Source: Rhodanobacter sp. B04 (GTDB lineage Bacteria; Pseudomonadota; Gammaproteobacteria; Xanthomonadales; Rhodanobacteraceae). From it: a DNA stretch of 64,000 nt. The stretch covers positions 124,001-188,000 of the forward strand of contig NZ_MUNV01000006.1 of NCBI RefSeq assembly GCF_002001125.1, read 5' to 3'. Below the pieces are notes generated by a model. That model had not been told where the DNA came from and made no database searches. It worked only from the letters and a program-made list of their open reading frames with translations. How positions within the stretch are numbered: the stretch's first letter is position 1; each line of letters starts with the position of its first letter. A program made the position numbers and the translations under genes. Positions 18,705-25,539 of this stretch are shown here, in pieces.

Positions 18705-18761
18705 GCACCATGATCGCACCTCTGCCGCCCGGGCGGGCATTGCAGCAGGCCGCGCGGCCTG

Positions 18762-19181
18762 TTACTCGCCCGGATCGAGCACGCTGGCGATCTGGATCTC
18801 GCCGCTCAGCACCTTGTGGATCGGACAGGCATTGGCGATCTGCAGCAGTCGCTCGCGCTGCTCCGCGCTCAGCTCGCCATGCAGGGCGATCCGGCGCTGG
18901 ATATGGTTGACTCCCGCCGGTGGCGCGCCGTCCGGGTTGAATTGCAGCGTGACCTCGGTGCCGGTCAGCGGCCAGCCCTTGCGGGCGGCGTACATCTTCA
19001 ACGTGATCGCGGTGCAAGCGCCCAGACTGGAAAGCAGCAGGTGGTGCGGATCAGGTCCGGCATCGGCACCCTGCAACTCGGCCGGTTCGTCGCCCAGCCA
19101 GCGATGGCCGCGGCCGTCGCTGAGCGTGACGGTATAGGGTGTGTCGGCGATGACGGCGTTCACGGTGGGGATCGTGCTCAT
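18762..19181 (-). CDS. OsmC family protein
   Basis: A 139-residue OsmC/Ohr-fold protein. The key cysteines are in LLSSLGACTAITLKMYA (near residue 56) and ANACPIHKVLSG (near residue 117), the two-cysteine arrangement used by OsmC-like thiol peroxidases. The helix-plus-sheet pattern TYVVTLSDGRGH-like start and PDPHHLLLSSLGAC fit the family. It probably reduces organic hydroperoxides, but many OsmC-like proteins are untested. A GAGGAG ribosome site precedes the ATG at 19181. It lies between an FMN reductase gene (40 bases upstream) and dbpA, and an oxidative-stress role together with the reductase is an inference. Confidence 0.88.
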   Translation of the reverse strand: MSTIPTVNAVIADTPYTVTLSDGRGHRWLGDEPAELQGADAGPDPHHLLLSSLGACTAITLKMYAARKGWPLTGTEVTLQFNPDGAPPAGVNHIQRRIALHGELSAEQRERLLQIANACPIHKVLSGEIQIASVLDPGE

Positions 19182-19221
19182 CGGTAACTCCTCGGATGAC
19201 AGGCAGGACGGGCTGCTTCGT

Positions 19222-19794
19222 TCACTGGTCTGGCGCCGCACGATATCCATCGGCGTAGGCGCAGAAACCCTGCATGAAGCCGCGCAACCGGCTCTCGATA
19301 CCGACATCGACCAGTTGTCCCGCCGCATCGAACACATGGTTGGCATGCGGAACCAACAGCCGCCCGCCAAACCACGGCGCGGCACCGACGGCACGGAACA
19401 CCGACAGCCACGCGTTCTGGCTGAGCAGGGTGCCGAAGTTGCCGGGCGAAGTGCCGATCACGGCGATCGGCTTGTTGCCGAACACGCGGGGGATGTCGGA
19501 GGCCGGGCGGGTCATCCAGTCGATCGCATTCTTGAATACGCCGGGGATCGCGTTGTTGTACTCGGGCGTGACCAGCAGCAGACCATCGGCGGCGGCGACG
19601 GCATCCTTCAGGATCGTCACGGCAGATGGAATGCCGCTGCTGTCCTCGAGGTCGCCGTCATACAGCGGAATGTCGCGGATGCCGTGCACCTCGACGGCAC
19701 TGCCTTCCGGCACCAGCCGCGCCGCGCTGCGCAACAGCGCGGTGTTGAAGGAAGCCGTGCGCAGGCTGCCGGACAGGCCGATCAGGTTTGCCAT
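19222..19794 (-). CDS. NADPH-dependent FMN reductase (ChrR/YieF-like)
   Basis: A 190-residue flavodoxin-like reductase. The FMN phosphate loop is GLSGSLRTASFNTALLR (about 6-22), and the isoalloxazine-binding TPEYNNAIPGVFKNAIDWMTRP (about 79-100) is the family signature. These enzymes use NAD(P)H to reduce FMN, quinones, chromate or azo compounds, often with two-electron transfer that limits radical formation. The substrate here is unknown. A GAGGA site lies 5 bases before the ATG. It precedes the OsmC-like gene closely on the same strand, so a shared transcript is likely. Confidence 0.92.
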   Translation of the reverse strand: MANLIGLSGSLRTASFNTALLRSAARLVPEGSAVEVHGIRDIPLYDGDLEDSSGIPSAVTILKDAVAAADGLLLVTPEYNNAIPGVFKNAIDWMTRPASDIPRVFGNKPIAVIGTSPGNFGTLLSQNAWLSVFRAVGAAPWFGGRLLVPHANHVFDAAGQLVDVGIESRLRGFMQGFCAYADGYRAAPDQ

Positions 19795-19878
19795 GATGGT
19801 CCTCGCGCTGATGCCGTAGGTTTGGAGGAATACTCGAAGCTGGCGTGGGTGCCTGGATTCACGCCATTCATGATTGCA

Positions 19879-21327
19879 TCAATGTGCGTTGGCTGTCGGA
19901 TGTATCGGGAATGGTGCGGCTGCATGCTCGCTTCCAGCCAGTTTTTGCAGTGGAAAGGCCTGCTCGACTGCCAGGCGCAACATGGCTGGTGTGATGTAAC
20001 GGCGATGGATGAGATCGATCATTCCCATGTAGATGGTGCCGAACAGATTCTTGCAATGCACGCGGGTGCCTAGGGTAATGTCGATTTGCTGGTTGCTCAC
20101 CACGCGTACGCTTACACAGGAGCGAAAAATCAGATGCTTGTCATCGGCGCCAAGGACGACTTGTGCACAGGCATTGTCGTGGTCGATGGCTTGATCAAGC
20201 ACGGGAAAACGTTGATCGAAGAGGTTGTTCTTTGCGGATGACAGCAGCGAAGATACCGGGCAAGCCAGGGGCGAGGTACGCAAGCCGATCGGCCTCACCA
20301 GCAGATTGCGCAGTGCCATCATGCGCGAGACTCCACTCGGAGGACTGTTCAGGAAGCCATTCAGCAGGCAGCTGAGCAGAACGGATGCATCTCTGGTGCC
20401 GAGATCCTGGTTTGTAAGGGTGAGGCAGAACATATCCTCGTGATGGCAGGAAACCTCCATCAATTGGCGCAATAGCAGCGAATCTGCGGGTGCATGATCG
20501 AGTTCGGTCACCGTATGGCGGCCACCACTCTCGAACAGGAATCCGTTCGAGTGTCGCCAATCAGCCCATGCACCGCGAATGAGGCCGGCAACACAACGCG
20601 CTGACTTGCACAGGACGCCTTGCAGAGTACCTGGTGGCGTATCAAGTGACAGGTGGGTCGTTGGTATATGGAGATGGTCGACAGGAGTACTGCGCAGCAG
20701 CTTGTCGATGCAAGGTGGGAGCAGCATGGTGAGTGAAGGAATGCTCGCCTTGTTGGCGAGTACCTGGGTGCGCACCGGCTCAGGGAGGTCGCCACCCAGC
20801 TCGTTGGTATGACATGACAAGGCGAAGAATGCAGGGTGCAAGGTATTTTTCGCGAGTGGTGCGAACTGATGCCAGGTATCGCCGCCGAAGCGTACGGTGA
20901 ACAGACAGTCTGGGGGAATGTTGATGTAATGAAGTGTGCGGATAAAGCTCGGCGGGTCGGCTTCGATCTGTTCGGGTGTTGCAGTTGAGAAGCGAAGTTG
21001 GGCGCCCCCGCTGCCGGAGATGGCAGTGAATACGCGATGGCCGGCATGGCGATGAAACGGATGGCCTTGCGCGCCGACCGCAAATGAATATAACGAGGTA
21101 GCGTCGCCCTTCGGCAAATCCGTTCCACCGAGTCGAGCCGATGGCTCATCAAGTGCATCAACAAAGTATTCATGAGCTTGCTGGCGTTTCAACGCACTGG
21201 CAAACAGGTGGTCGCCGGATCCGTGGCCGAGCTGTGCGATCAAAGAGACTTCCACGGGCAGACCACCCGATGGGGGGGGAATACATGCCGATGGGAATGT
21301 CTGGACTACCTTTGCATGGTTCGCCAT
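19879..21327 (-). CDS. Cupin domain fused to a DUF2867 domain, uncharacterised
   Basis: A 482-residue protein with two recognisable parts. The N-terminal half contains a cupin-like core with a histidine cluster HPFHRHAGHRVFTAISG (about 89-105) and a second histidine in GGDTWHQFAPL (His153), which could form a metal site. The C-terminal part (about 345-465) has the DUF2867 pattern: LRNLLVRPIGLRT, FPVLDQ, VVLGADDKHLIFRSCVSV and LFGTIYMGMIDLIHRRYITPAML. The region between the two (about 200-340) is unassigned. The DNA is visibly richer in A/T than its neighbours, suggesting acquisition. An eight-base C tract lies within codons 17-19. The start at 21327 has a GGAG site 7 bases upstream. It follows an ArsR repressor gene by 49 bases and is probably co-transcribed with it. 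Function unknown. Confidence 0.75.
   Translation of the reverse strand: MANHAKVVQTFPSACIPPPSGGLPVEVSLIAQLGHGSGDHLFASALKRQQAHEYFVDALDEPSARLGGTDLPKGDATSLYSFAVGAQGHPFHRHAGHRVFTAISGSGGAQLRFSTATPEQIEADPPSFIRTLHYINIPPDCLFTVRFGGDTWHQFAPLAKNTLHPAFFALSCHTNELGGDLPEPVRTQVLANKASIPSLTMLLPPCIDKLLRSTPVDHLHIPTTHLSLDTPPGTLQGVLCKSARCVAGLIRGAWADWRHSNGFLFESGGRHTVTELDHAPADSLLLRQLMEVSCHHEDMFCLTLTNQDLGTRDASVLLSCLLNGFLNSPPSGVSRMMALRNLLVRPIGLRTSPLACPVSSLLSSAKNNLFDQRFPVLDQAIDHDNACAQVVLGADDKHLIFRSCVSVRVVSNQQIDITLGTRVHCKNLFGTIYMGMIDLIHRRYITPAMLRLAVEQAFPLQKLAGSEHAAAPFPIHPTANAH
21272..21279 (-). repeat. C8 homopolymer inside the start of the cupin-DUF2867 gene
   Basis: Eight G on the plus strand, read as eight C on the coding strand, encode part of an Ile-Pro-Pro-Pro segment at residues 16-19. 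Slippage here would shift the frame near the N-terminus and abolish the protein. Confidence 0.7.
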
Positions 21328-21376
21328 CGAATGGCTCCGGGCACCAATCGTGATGTTGCCTGCAGGATTCGCTTGG

Positions 21377-21697
21377 TCAGGCGCTCTGTTTCTTCGTGGC
21401 GAGCTTGCGCGATTCGCGCTTGAGCGGTCCGGCCGTTGGGCAGATCTCGAAAGCAAAGCCGGTGAGCGTGTTGACCAGACTGTCCTTGTTGAGCCGGTAG
21501 AAGATGAACTGTCCACGCCGCTCGCTGCTGACCAGGCCGGCTGCGTCCAAGACAGACAGATGCCTCGAGATGGCAGGCGCGCTCATTGCGAAGCGGCTGG
21601 CGATCTCGCCGGCGGTCAGTTCCTGCGCGGACAGATAGGCCAGGATTTCGCGGCGAGGGCGGGAGGCGAGAGCTTCGAAGATGCGGTCTGTGGCCAT
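21377..21697 (-). CDS. ArsR/SmtB-family transcriptional repressor
   Basis: A 106-residue winged-helix protein. It begins FEALASRPRREILAYLSAQELTAGEIASRF, then the recognition helix MSAPAISRHLSVLDAAGLVSS and the wing RRGQFIFYRLN. No CxC metal motif is present in the recognition helix, so it is more like the SdpR/non-metal branch than a classic arsenic or cadmium sensor. It heads the pair with the cupin-DUF2867 gene and probably represses it and itself through the A/T-rich palindromic region that covers its start. There is no Shine-Dalgarno sequence before the ATG, so the mRNA may be leaderless. It is divergent from folB. Confidence 0.9.
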   Translation of the reverse strand: MATDRIFEALASRPRREILAYLSAQELTAGEIASRFAMSAPAISRHLSVLDAAGLVSSERRGQFIFYRLNKDSLVNTLTGFAFEICPTAGPLKRESRKLATKKQSA

Positions 21698-21745
21698 GAT
21701 AATTTAAATAATTAAAGTATTAGTTAAATATAGACTTAAAATTCC
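21698..21745. promoter_or_regulatory. A/T-rich operator/promoter region of the ArsR-cupin pair
   Basis: This stretch is almost entirely A and T in a G/C-rich genome. It contains an interrupted palindrome TAATT-N5-AATTA at 21700-21714 directly against the ArsR start codon, with further TTAA-type half-sites to about 21740. ArsR proteins usually bind such sites over their own promoter, so autorepression is inferred. Confidence 0.55.
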
Positions 21746-21906
21746 CCACGTCAAGCAGATTGCACATGCCAGCAATCCAGGATCGTACCTGTCGGTATAA
21801 CGTCGACATGCCGAATACTGAGGTAGCCGCGCTGTACGATCAGGCGACTTGCATCTGCGCCTGCACTCGCCGACCCTGTACGGCTACCGCCCCAGTGATC
21901 GCTCCC

Positions 21907-22266
21907 ATGGATATCGTTTTCATCGAAGATCTGCGCATCGACACCGTCATCGGCATCTACGACTGGGAGCGCCGCGTGCGGCAGACGCTGTCGTTCGACA
22001 TCGAGATGGCGTTCGACAACACGGTGCCGGCAGCCAGTGACGACATCGCGCTCACGCTGAACTACAAGGACGTCTCCAAGCGCCTGATCGACTATGTCGG
22101 CGCATCGAGTTTCGGCCTGGTCGAGACGCTGGCCGAGCGTTGCGTGGCGATCATCCGCGAGGAGTTCGCGGTCGGCTGGGTGCGCCTGAAGTTGTCCAAG
22201 CCCGGTGCGGTGCGCGGCGCCAAGGCAGTGGGCGTGCGGATCGAACGCGGTACGCGGCCGAACTGA
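21907..22266 (+). CDS. folB: Dihydroneopterin aldolase
   Basis: A 119-residue FolB. It catalyses cleavage of 7,8-dihydroneopterin to 6-hydroxymethyl-dihydropterin and glycolaldehyde in folate synthesis. The signature residues are visible in IEDLRIDTVIGIYDWERRVRQTLSFDIE, LNYKDVSKRL, ETLAERCVAIIREEF (pterin-binding Glu) and VRLKLSKPGAVRGAKAVGV, which carries the catalytic lysine region. The open frame extends upstream to 21760, but homologues begin at MDIVFIEDL, so 21907 was chosen. The stop codon overlaps the ATG of folK by one base (TGATG), showing translational coupling of two consecutive steps of the pathway. Confidence 0.95.
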   Translation: MDIVFIEDLRIDTVIGIYDWERRVRQTLSFDIEMAFDNTVPAASDDIALTLNYKDVSKRLIDYVGASSFGLVETLAERCVAIIREEFAVGWVRLKLSKPGAVRGAKAVGVRIERGTRPN

Positions 22267-22754
22267 TGGCACGCGTCTATCTGAGCCTGGGCTCCAATCT
22301 GGAGCCGCGGCGCTATCTGCCGGCGGCGATCGCCGCGTTGCGCGAGCGCTTTGGCGCGATCGCGGTGTCGCCGGCGTATCGCAGCAAGCCGGTGGGTTTC
22401 GAGGGTGCGGATTTCGTCAATCTGGCGGTGGGGCTGGATACCGAGCTGTCGCCCGAGTCGCTGAACGACTGGCTGCATGCGCTGGAAGACAGCCACGGAC
22501 GCCGCCGCGACGTGCCGCGTTACTCCGATCGCACGCTGGATATCGACATCGTGTTCTACGACGCGCTGGTACTCGACGGGCCGGGGCATCTGCAGATTCC
22601 GCGCAAGGAGCTGCAGCATGCGTTCGTGCTGCGGCCGATCGCGGATATCGCGCCGACGTTCCGGCATCCGCTGGGCGGCCTGAGCATGGCCGAGTTGTGG
22701 GCGGCGTTTCCGGCGGGGCACGAACCGTTGATCGTCGAGCCGCTGCCGGACTGA
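22266..22754 (+). CDS. folK: 2-amino-4-hydroxy-6-hydroxymethyldihydropteridine pyrophosphokinase
   Basis: A 162-residue HPPK. It transfers pyrophosphate from ATP to 6-hydroxymethyl-dihydropterin, the step after FolB. The motifs YLSLGSNLEPRRYL at the N-terminus, SPAYRSKPVGFEGADFVNLAVGL, and the hallmark HGRRRDVPRYSDRTLDIDIVFYDALVLD (Mg and ATP binding) are intact, as is LQIPRKELQHAFVLRPIADIAP. It starts on the folB stop codon and is followed after 77 bases by a membrane-protein gene on the same strand. Confidence 0.96.
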   Translation: MARVYLSLGSNLEPRRYLPAAIAALRERFGAIAVSPAYRSKPVGFEGADFVNLAVGLDTELSPESLNDWLHALEDSHGRRRDVPRYSDRTLDIDIVFYDALVLDGPGHLQIPRKELQHAFVLRPIADIAPTFRHPLGGLSMAELWAAFPAGHEPLIVEPLPD

Positions 22755-22831
22755 GTGGTCCGCACTGTCGCGCGCATTCAACGGGTGCTAGAAAGGCAAC
22801 TCCACAATCCACGGACGCGGGGGCGACGCAC

Positions 22832-23692
22832 ATGGCTGGAAAATTTGCACGCAGTTGGGCCTTGATGAAGGCAAGCGCGGCGGTGTTGCGCTCGGACAAG
22901 TCGTTGCTGGTGTTTCCATTGCTCTCCGGGCTGTGCACGCTGCTGGTGGCGGCGAGTTTCCTGATCCCGGTCGCGCTGATGGTGATCGGCGGCGAGCATG
23001 CCGGGCAGGATTTCCACCAGCGCATGTCGGTGGGCGCCTATCTGCTGATGTTCGCGTTCTACCTGGTGCAGTACTTCGTGATCATCTTCTTCCAGACCGC
23101 GCTGACCGGCGTGGCCTTGATGCATCTGCGCGGCGAGCCGACCAGCGTGGCGGCGGGTTTTGCGCTGGCCCGCTCGCGGCTGCCGCACATCTTCGGCTAT
23201 GCGCTGATCGCGGCCACCGTCGGCCTGCTGCTGCGGATGATCCAGGAGCGGCTTGGCCTGATCGGGCGGCTGGTGGTCGGCTTCCTCGGGCTGGCCTGGA
23301 CCGTGGCGACGTTTCTGGTGGTGCCGATCCTGGCCAGCCAGGACGTCGGGCCGGTGGATGCGGTCAAGCGCAGCGTGGAGCTGCTCAAGCGCAGCTGGGG
23401 CGAGAACCTGATCGGCAACGGCGGCATCGGCGTGGTGTTCGGCCTGCTGATGCTGCTTGCGGTGCTTGTGGCAGCCGTGCTGGTGGGCGGCGCGATCGCC
23501 TCGCAATCCATCGTGGCGATCGTGCTTGCCGTGGTCGTGGCGGTGCTCGGCTTCATCCTGCTCGGGCTGATCCAGTCTTCGCTGCACGGCATCTATGCCG
23601 CGGCGCTATATCGCTACGCGGAATCCGGCGAAGCCAGCGTGGGTTTCGATCCGGCACTGCTGGAGCAGGCGTTCCGCAGCAAGCAGAAGTAA
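22832..23692 (+). CDS. DUF6159-type integral membrane protein, function unknown
   Basis: A 286-residue protein with about six hydrophobic segments (near 28-55, 70-98, 120-150, 160-180, 205-230 and 235-258). Family features include the start FARSWALMKASAAVLRSDKSLLVFPLLSG and the internal VDAVKRSVELLKRSWGENLIGNGGIGVVF. These proteins are widespread and uncharacterised; the pattern of amphipathic helices resembles YihY/DUF975-like membrane proteins. The start is set by the conserved N-terminus. It follows folK on the same strand but has no evident metabolic link. A strong stem-loop follows the stop. Confidence 0.8.
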   Translation: MAGKFARSWALMKASAAVLRSDKSLLVFPLLSGLCTLLVAASFLIPVALMVIGGEHAGQDFHQRMSVGAYLLMFAFYLVQYFVIIFFQTALTGVALMHLRGEPTSVAAGFALARSRLPHIFGYALIAATVGLLLRMIQERLGLIGRLVVGFLGLAWTVATFLVVPILASQDVGPVDAVKRSVELLKRSWGENLIGNGGIGVVFGLLMLLAVLVAAVLVGGAIASQSIVAIVLAVVVAVLGFILLGLIQSSLHGIYAAALYRYAESGEASVGFDPALLEQAFRSKQK

Positions 23693-23702
23693 GTGCGATG
23701 CC

Positions 23703-23730
23703 TGGCGATTCCTGAATGCAGGAATCGCCA
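23703..23730. terminator. 12-bp stem-loop between convergent genes
   Basis: Perfect inverted repeat TGGCGATTCCTG / CAGGAATCGCCA with a 4-base loop, filling the 39-bp gap between two stop codons. Probably a shared bidirectional terminator; T-runs are absent. Confidence 0.65.
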
Positions 23731-23731
23731 T

Positions 23732-24478
23732 TCACACCGACAACGTACGGCCGCCGTCCACGCGGATGATCTGGCCGGTGACGAACGGCGCGTCGCGCAA
23801 CAGCCACAGTACGGCACCGGCGACATCGTCTGGCGAACCAGCACGCTGCAGCGGCGTGCGCGCCAGCAGCGCCTGCTGGTCGGCGTAGGGCTTGCCGTCG
23901 CTGGGCCACAGCACGGCGCCGGGAGCGACGCCGTTGACGCGTATCTCGGGGCCCAGTTCCAGCGCCAGCGAGCGCGTCATCGCGGCTTGCGCGGCCTTCG
24001 CCATGCCGTACAGCGTGTGTTGCGCCAGCGGGCGCTCGGCGTAGATGTCCAGCAGGTTGACGATGCCGCCGCGTGACTCGCGCAGCGCCGGCATCGCCGC
24101 CTGGCTGAGGAAGAACGGTGCCTGTGCATTGGAGGCGAACAGCTCGTTCCATTGCGCCGGTGTCGCGCTGCCCAGCGGTGTGGGATAGAACGCCGAGGCG
24201 TTGTTGACCAGCGCGTCGAGCCGGCCGTAATGGGCCAGTAGCCGTTCGATCAGCGCCGGCAGGACAGGGATGTCGGCCAGTTCGGCCTGCAGCAGCAAGG
24301 TGCTGCCGCTGCGCCGCTGTTCCAGCTCATCGGCCAGCGTGCGCGCGTCGTCGGCCGAGCGACGGTAGTGCAACGCCAGGTCGTAGCCGGCCGCATGCAG
24401 CGTGCGCGCGATCACCGCACCCACGCGCCGCCCGGCACCGGTGATCAGCGCGACGGGACGGTCGTGGCGTGGCTTCAT
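23732..24478 (-). CDS. Pteridine-reductase-like short-chain dehydrogenase
   Basis: A 248-residue SDR. The NADPH motif is PVALITGAGRRVGAVIARTL; the arginine after the glycines (GAGRR) and HYRRSADDA favour NADPH and match pteridine reductase 1/FolM-type proteins. The active-site segment has NNASAF and a YGMAKAA motif, with Tyr and Lys in the usual YxxxK spacing; the catalytic Ser position is occupied in the NLLDIYAERP segment by Asp, as in pteridine reductases. It probably reduces dihydrobiopterin or dihydrofolate. It lies convergent to the folB-folK genes, which fits a pterin role. AGGAG lies 7 bases before the ATG. Confidence 0.88.
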   Translation of the reverse strand: MKPRHDRPVALITGAGRRVGAVIARTLHAAGYDLALHYRRSADDARTLADELEQRRSGSTLLLQAELADIPVLPALIERLLAHYGRLDALVNNASAFYPTPLGSATPAQWNELFASNAQAPFFLSQAAMPALRESRGGIVNLLDIYAERPLAQHTLYGMAKAAQAAMTRSLALELGPEIRVNGVAPGAVLWPSDGKPYADQQALLARTPLQRAGSPDDVAGAVLWLLRDAPFVTGQIIRVDGGRTLSV

Positions 24479-24551
24479 GCGTCGGCTCCTGTGGCAATCC
24501 AGCGGCCCAGCTTGCCGCAAAGCGTGCGGGGCGTCATCCGCTGGCAGGCGG

Positions 24552-25334
24552 TCAGTCCGCCTTTGGCTTGCGTGGTGTCCTGCTGGTCGCCCTGCGTGCG
24601 GCGCTGGCGACCTTGCGCGCGGCACCGGTCGTCGCCTTGTCGACCAGCTTGTCCATCGCGCGGCGCACTGTGGAAGCCTTTTTCCGCGGCGCCGGTTTGA
24701 CGGTTTCCGCGGCCTCTTCGTTGCCCTCGTCGGTCGTCATGACATCACCGCTGAACAGGGCAATCGCGGTGCTGGCGACCTGCCCGGTGTCGTAATACGC
24801 ATAGGCGCCGACGCCGAGTGCGCCGATCACCGGCAGCCAGCGCGACACGCCTTCGCTCACGCTGCGCTGGGTCAGCTTGACGCCGACCTGCTTGGCCACG
24901 CGTTGGGCGACGGTGTAGGACATCCGGCGGAACACCAGCCGGTCGCCCATCTGCACGACCAGGTCGCGAAAGGCCTGCGCGGCGGTGTGGCGGAACAGGC
25001 ACCACAGCATCTGCTCGCGGCCCAGGGTGTGATTGCGGCCATAGGCGGCTGCGATGTCGCTGACCATCTGGCCCTGGATCTTCCAGATCGCGATCAGCTC
25101 CGGCAGCAGGGTCAGCCAGCCCAGCGGTCCCGGCGGCAGCGCCAGCGAGCCGGCGGTGAGCGCGGCGCGCTGGGCCGCGCGCTGGGCCAGCCGGCGTGCC
25201 TCGGTCGCGGGGTCCTTGCTGCTGCCGACCTTGCTGTCCGGCACCTGGCTGACGAAATCGAGGATCGCCTGGGTCACCCGGTTGTGCTCGGCCGGTGCGA
25301 TGACGGCAGGAACTTGCTCGCTGTGCTTGGCCAT
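24552..25334 (-). CDS. EcsC family protein
   Basis: A 260-residue protein with the EcsC-family core: AALTAGSLALPPGPLGWLTLLPELIAIWKIQGQMVSDIAAAYGR, then RMSYTVAQRVAKQVGVKLTQRSVSEGVSRWLPVIGALGVGAYAYYDT. The glycine- and proline-rich hydrophobic stretches could associate with membranes. The C-terminal 50 residues are Lys/Arg/Ala-rich and probably disordered. The founding EcsC lies with an ABC exporter in Bacillus, but the biochemical role is unknown and no ABC genes are near here. AGGAG lies 5 bases before the ATG. Confidence 0.85.
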   Translation of the reverse strand: MAKHSEQVPAVIAPAEHNRVTQAILDFVSQVPDSKVGSSKDPATEARRLAQRAAQRAALTAGSLALPPGPLGWLTLLPELIAIWKIQGQMVSDIAAAYGRNHTLGREQMLWCLFRHTAAQAFRDLVVQMGDRLVFRRMSYTVAQRVAKQVGVKLTQRSVSEGVSRWLPVIGALGVGAYAYYDTGQVASTAIALFSGDVMTTDEGNEEAAETVKPAPRKKASTVRRAMDKLVDKATTGAARKVASAARRATSRTPRKPKAD

Positions 25335-25488
25335 GCGGACTCCTGAGGGTCGCCGCCGTGAACAGGCGTGCATCTGCGCAGTCTAGATGAGCCGTGTGAA
25401 GCCGGACTCAATGGCCGGCGATGGCCGATCGCCGCGCGCTTCAGCCTTGGACATGACTTCTGGCCCAGGCGGTCGCGACGGATGGCAA

Positions 25489-25506
25489 GTAATGTTATAA
25501 CATTAC
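25489..25506. promoter_or_regulatory. Perfect 18-bp palindrome, Zur-like operator candidate
   Basis: GTAATGTTATAACATTAC is a perfect palindrome, 33 bases before the receptor ATG. Its ATGTTATAACAT core resembles the gammaproteobacterial Zur box as I recall it, so zinc control is a hypothesis. It is the only site of this kind noticed in the window. Confidence 0.55.
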
Positions 25507-25539
25507 GTACATCTTCTCTTTCGCCCCTTGTTGGAATTT

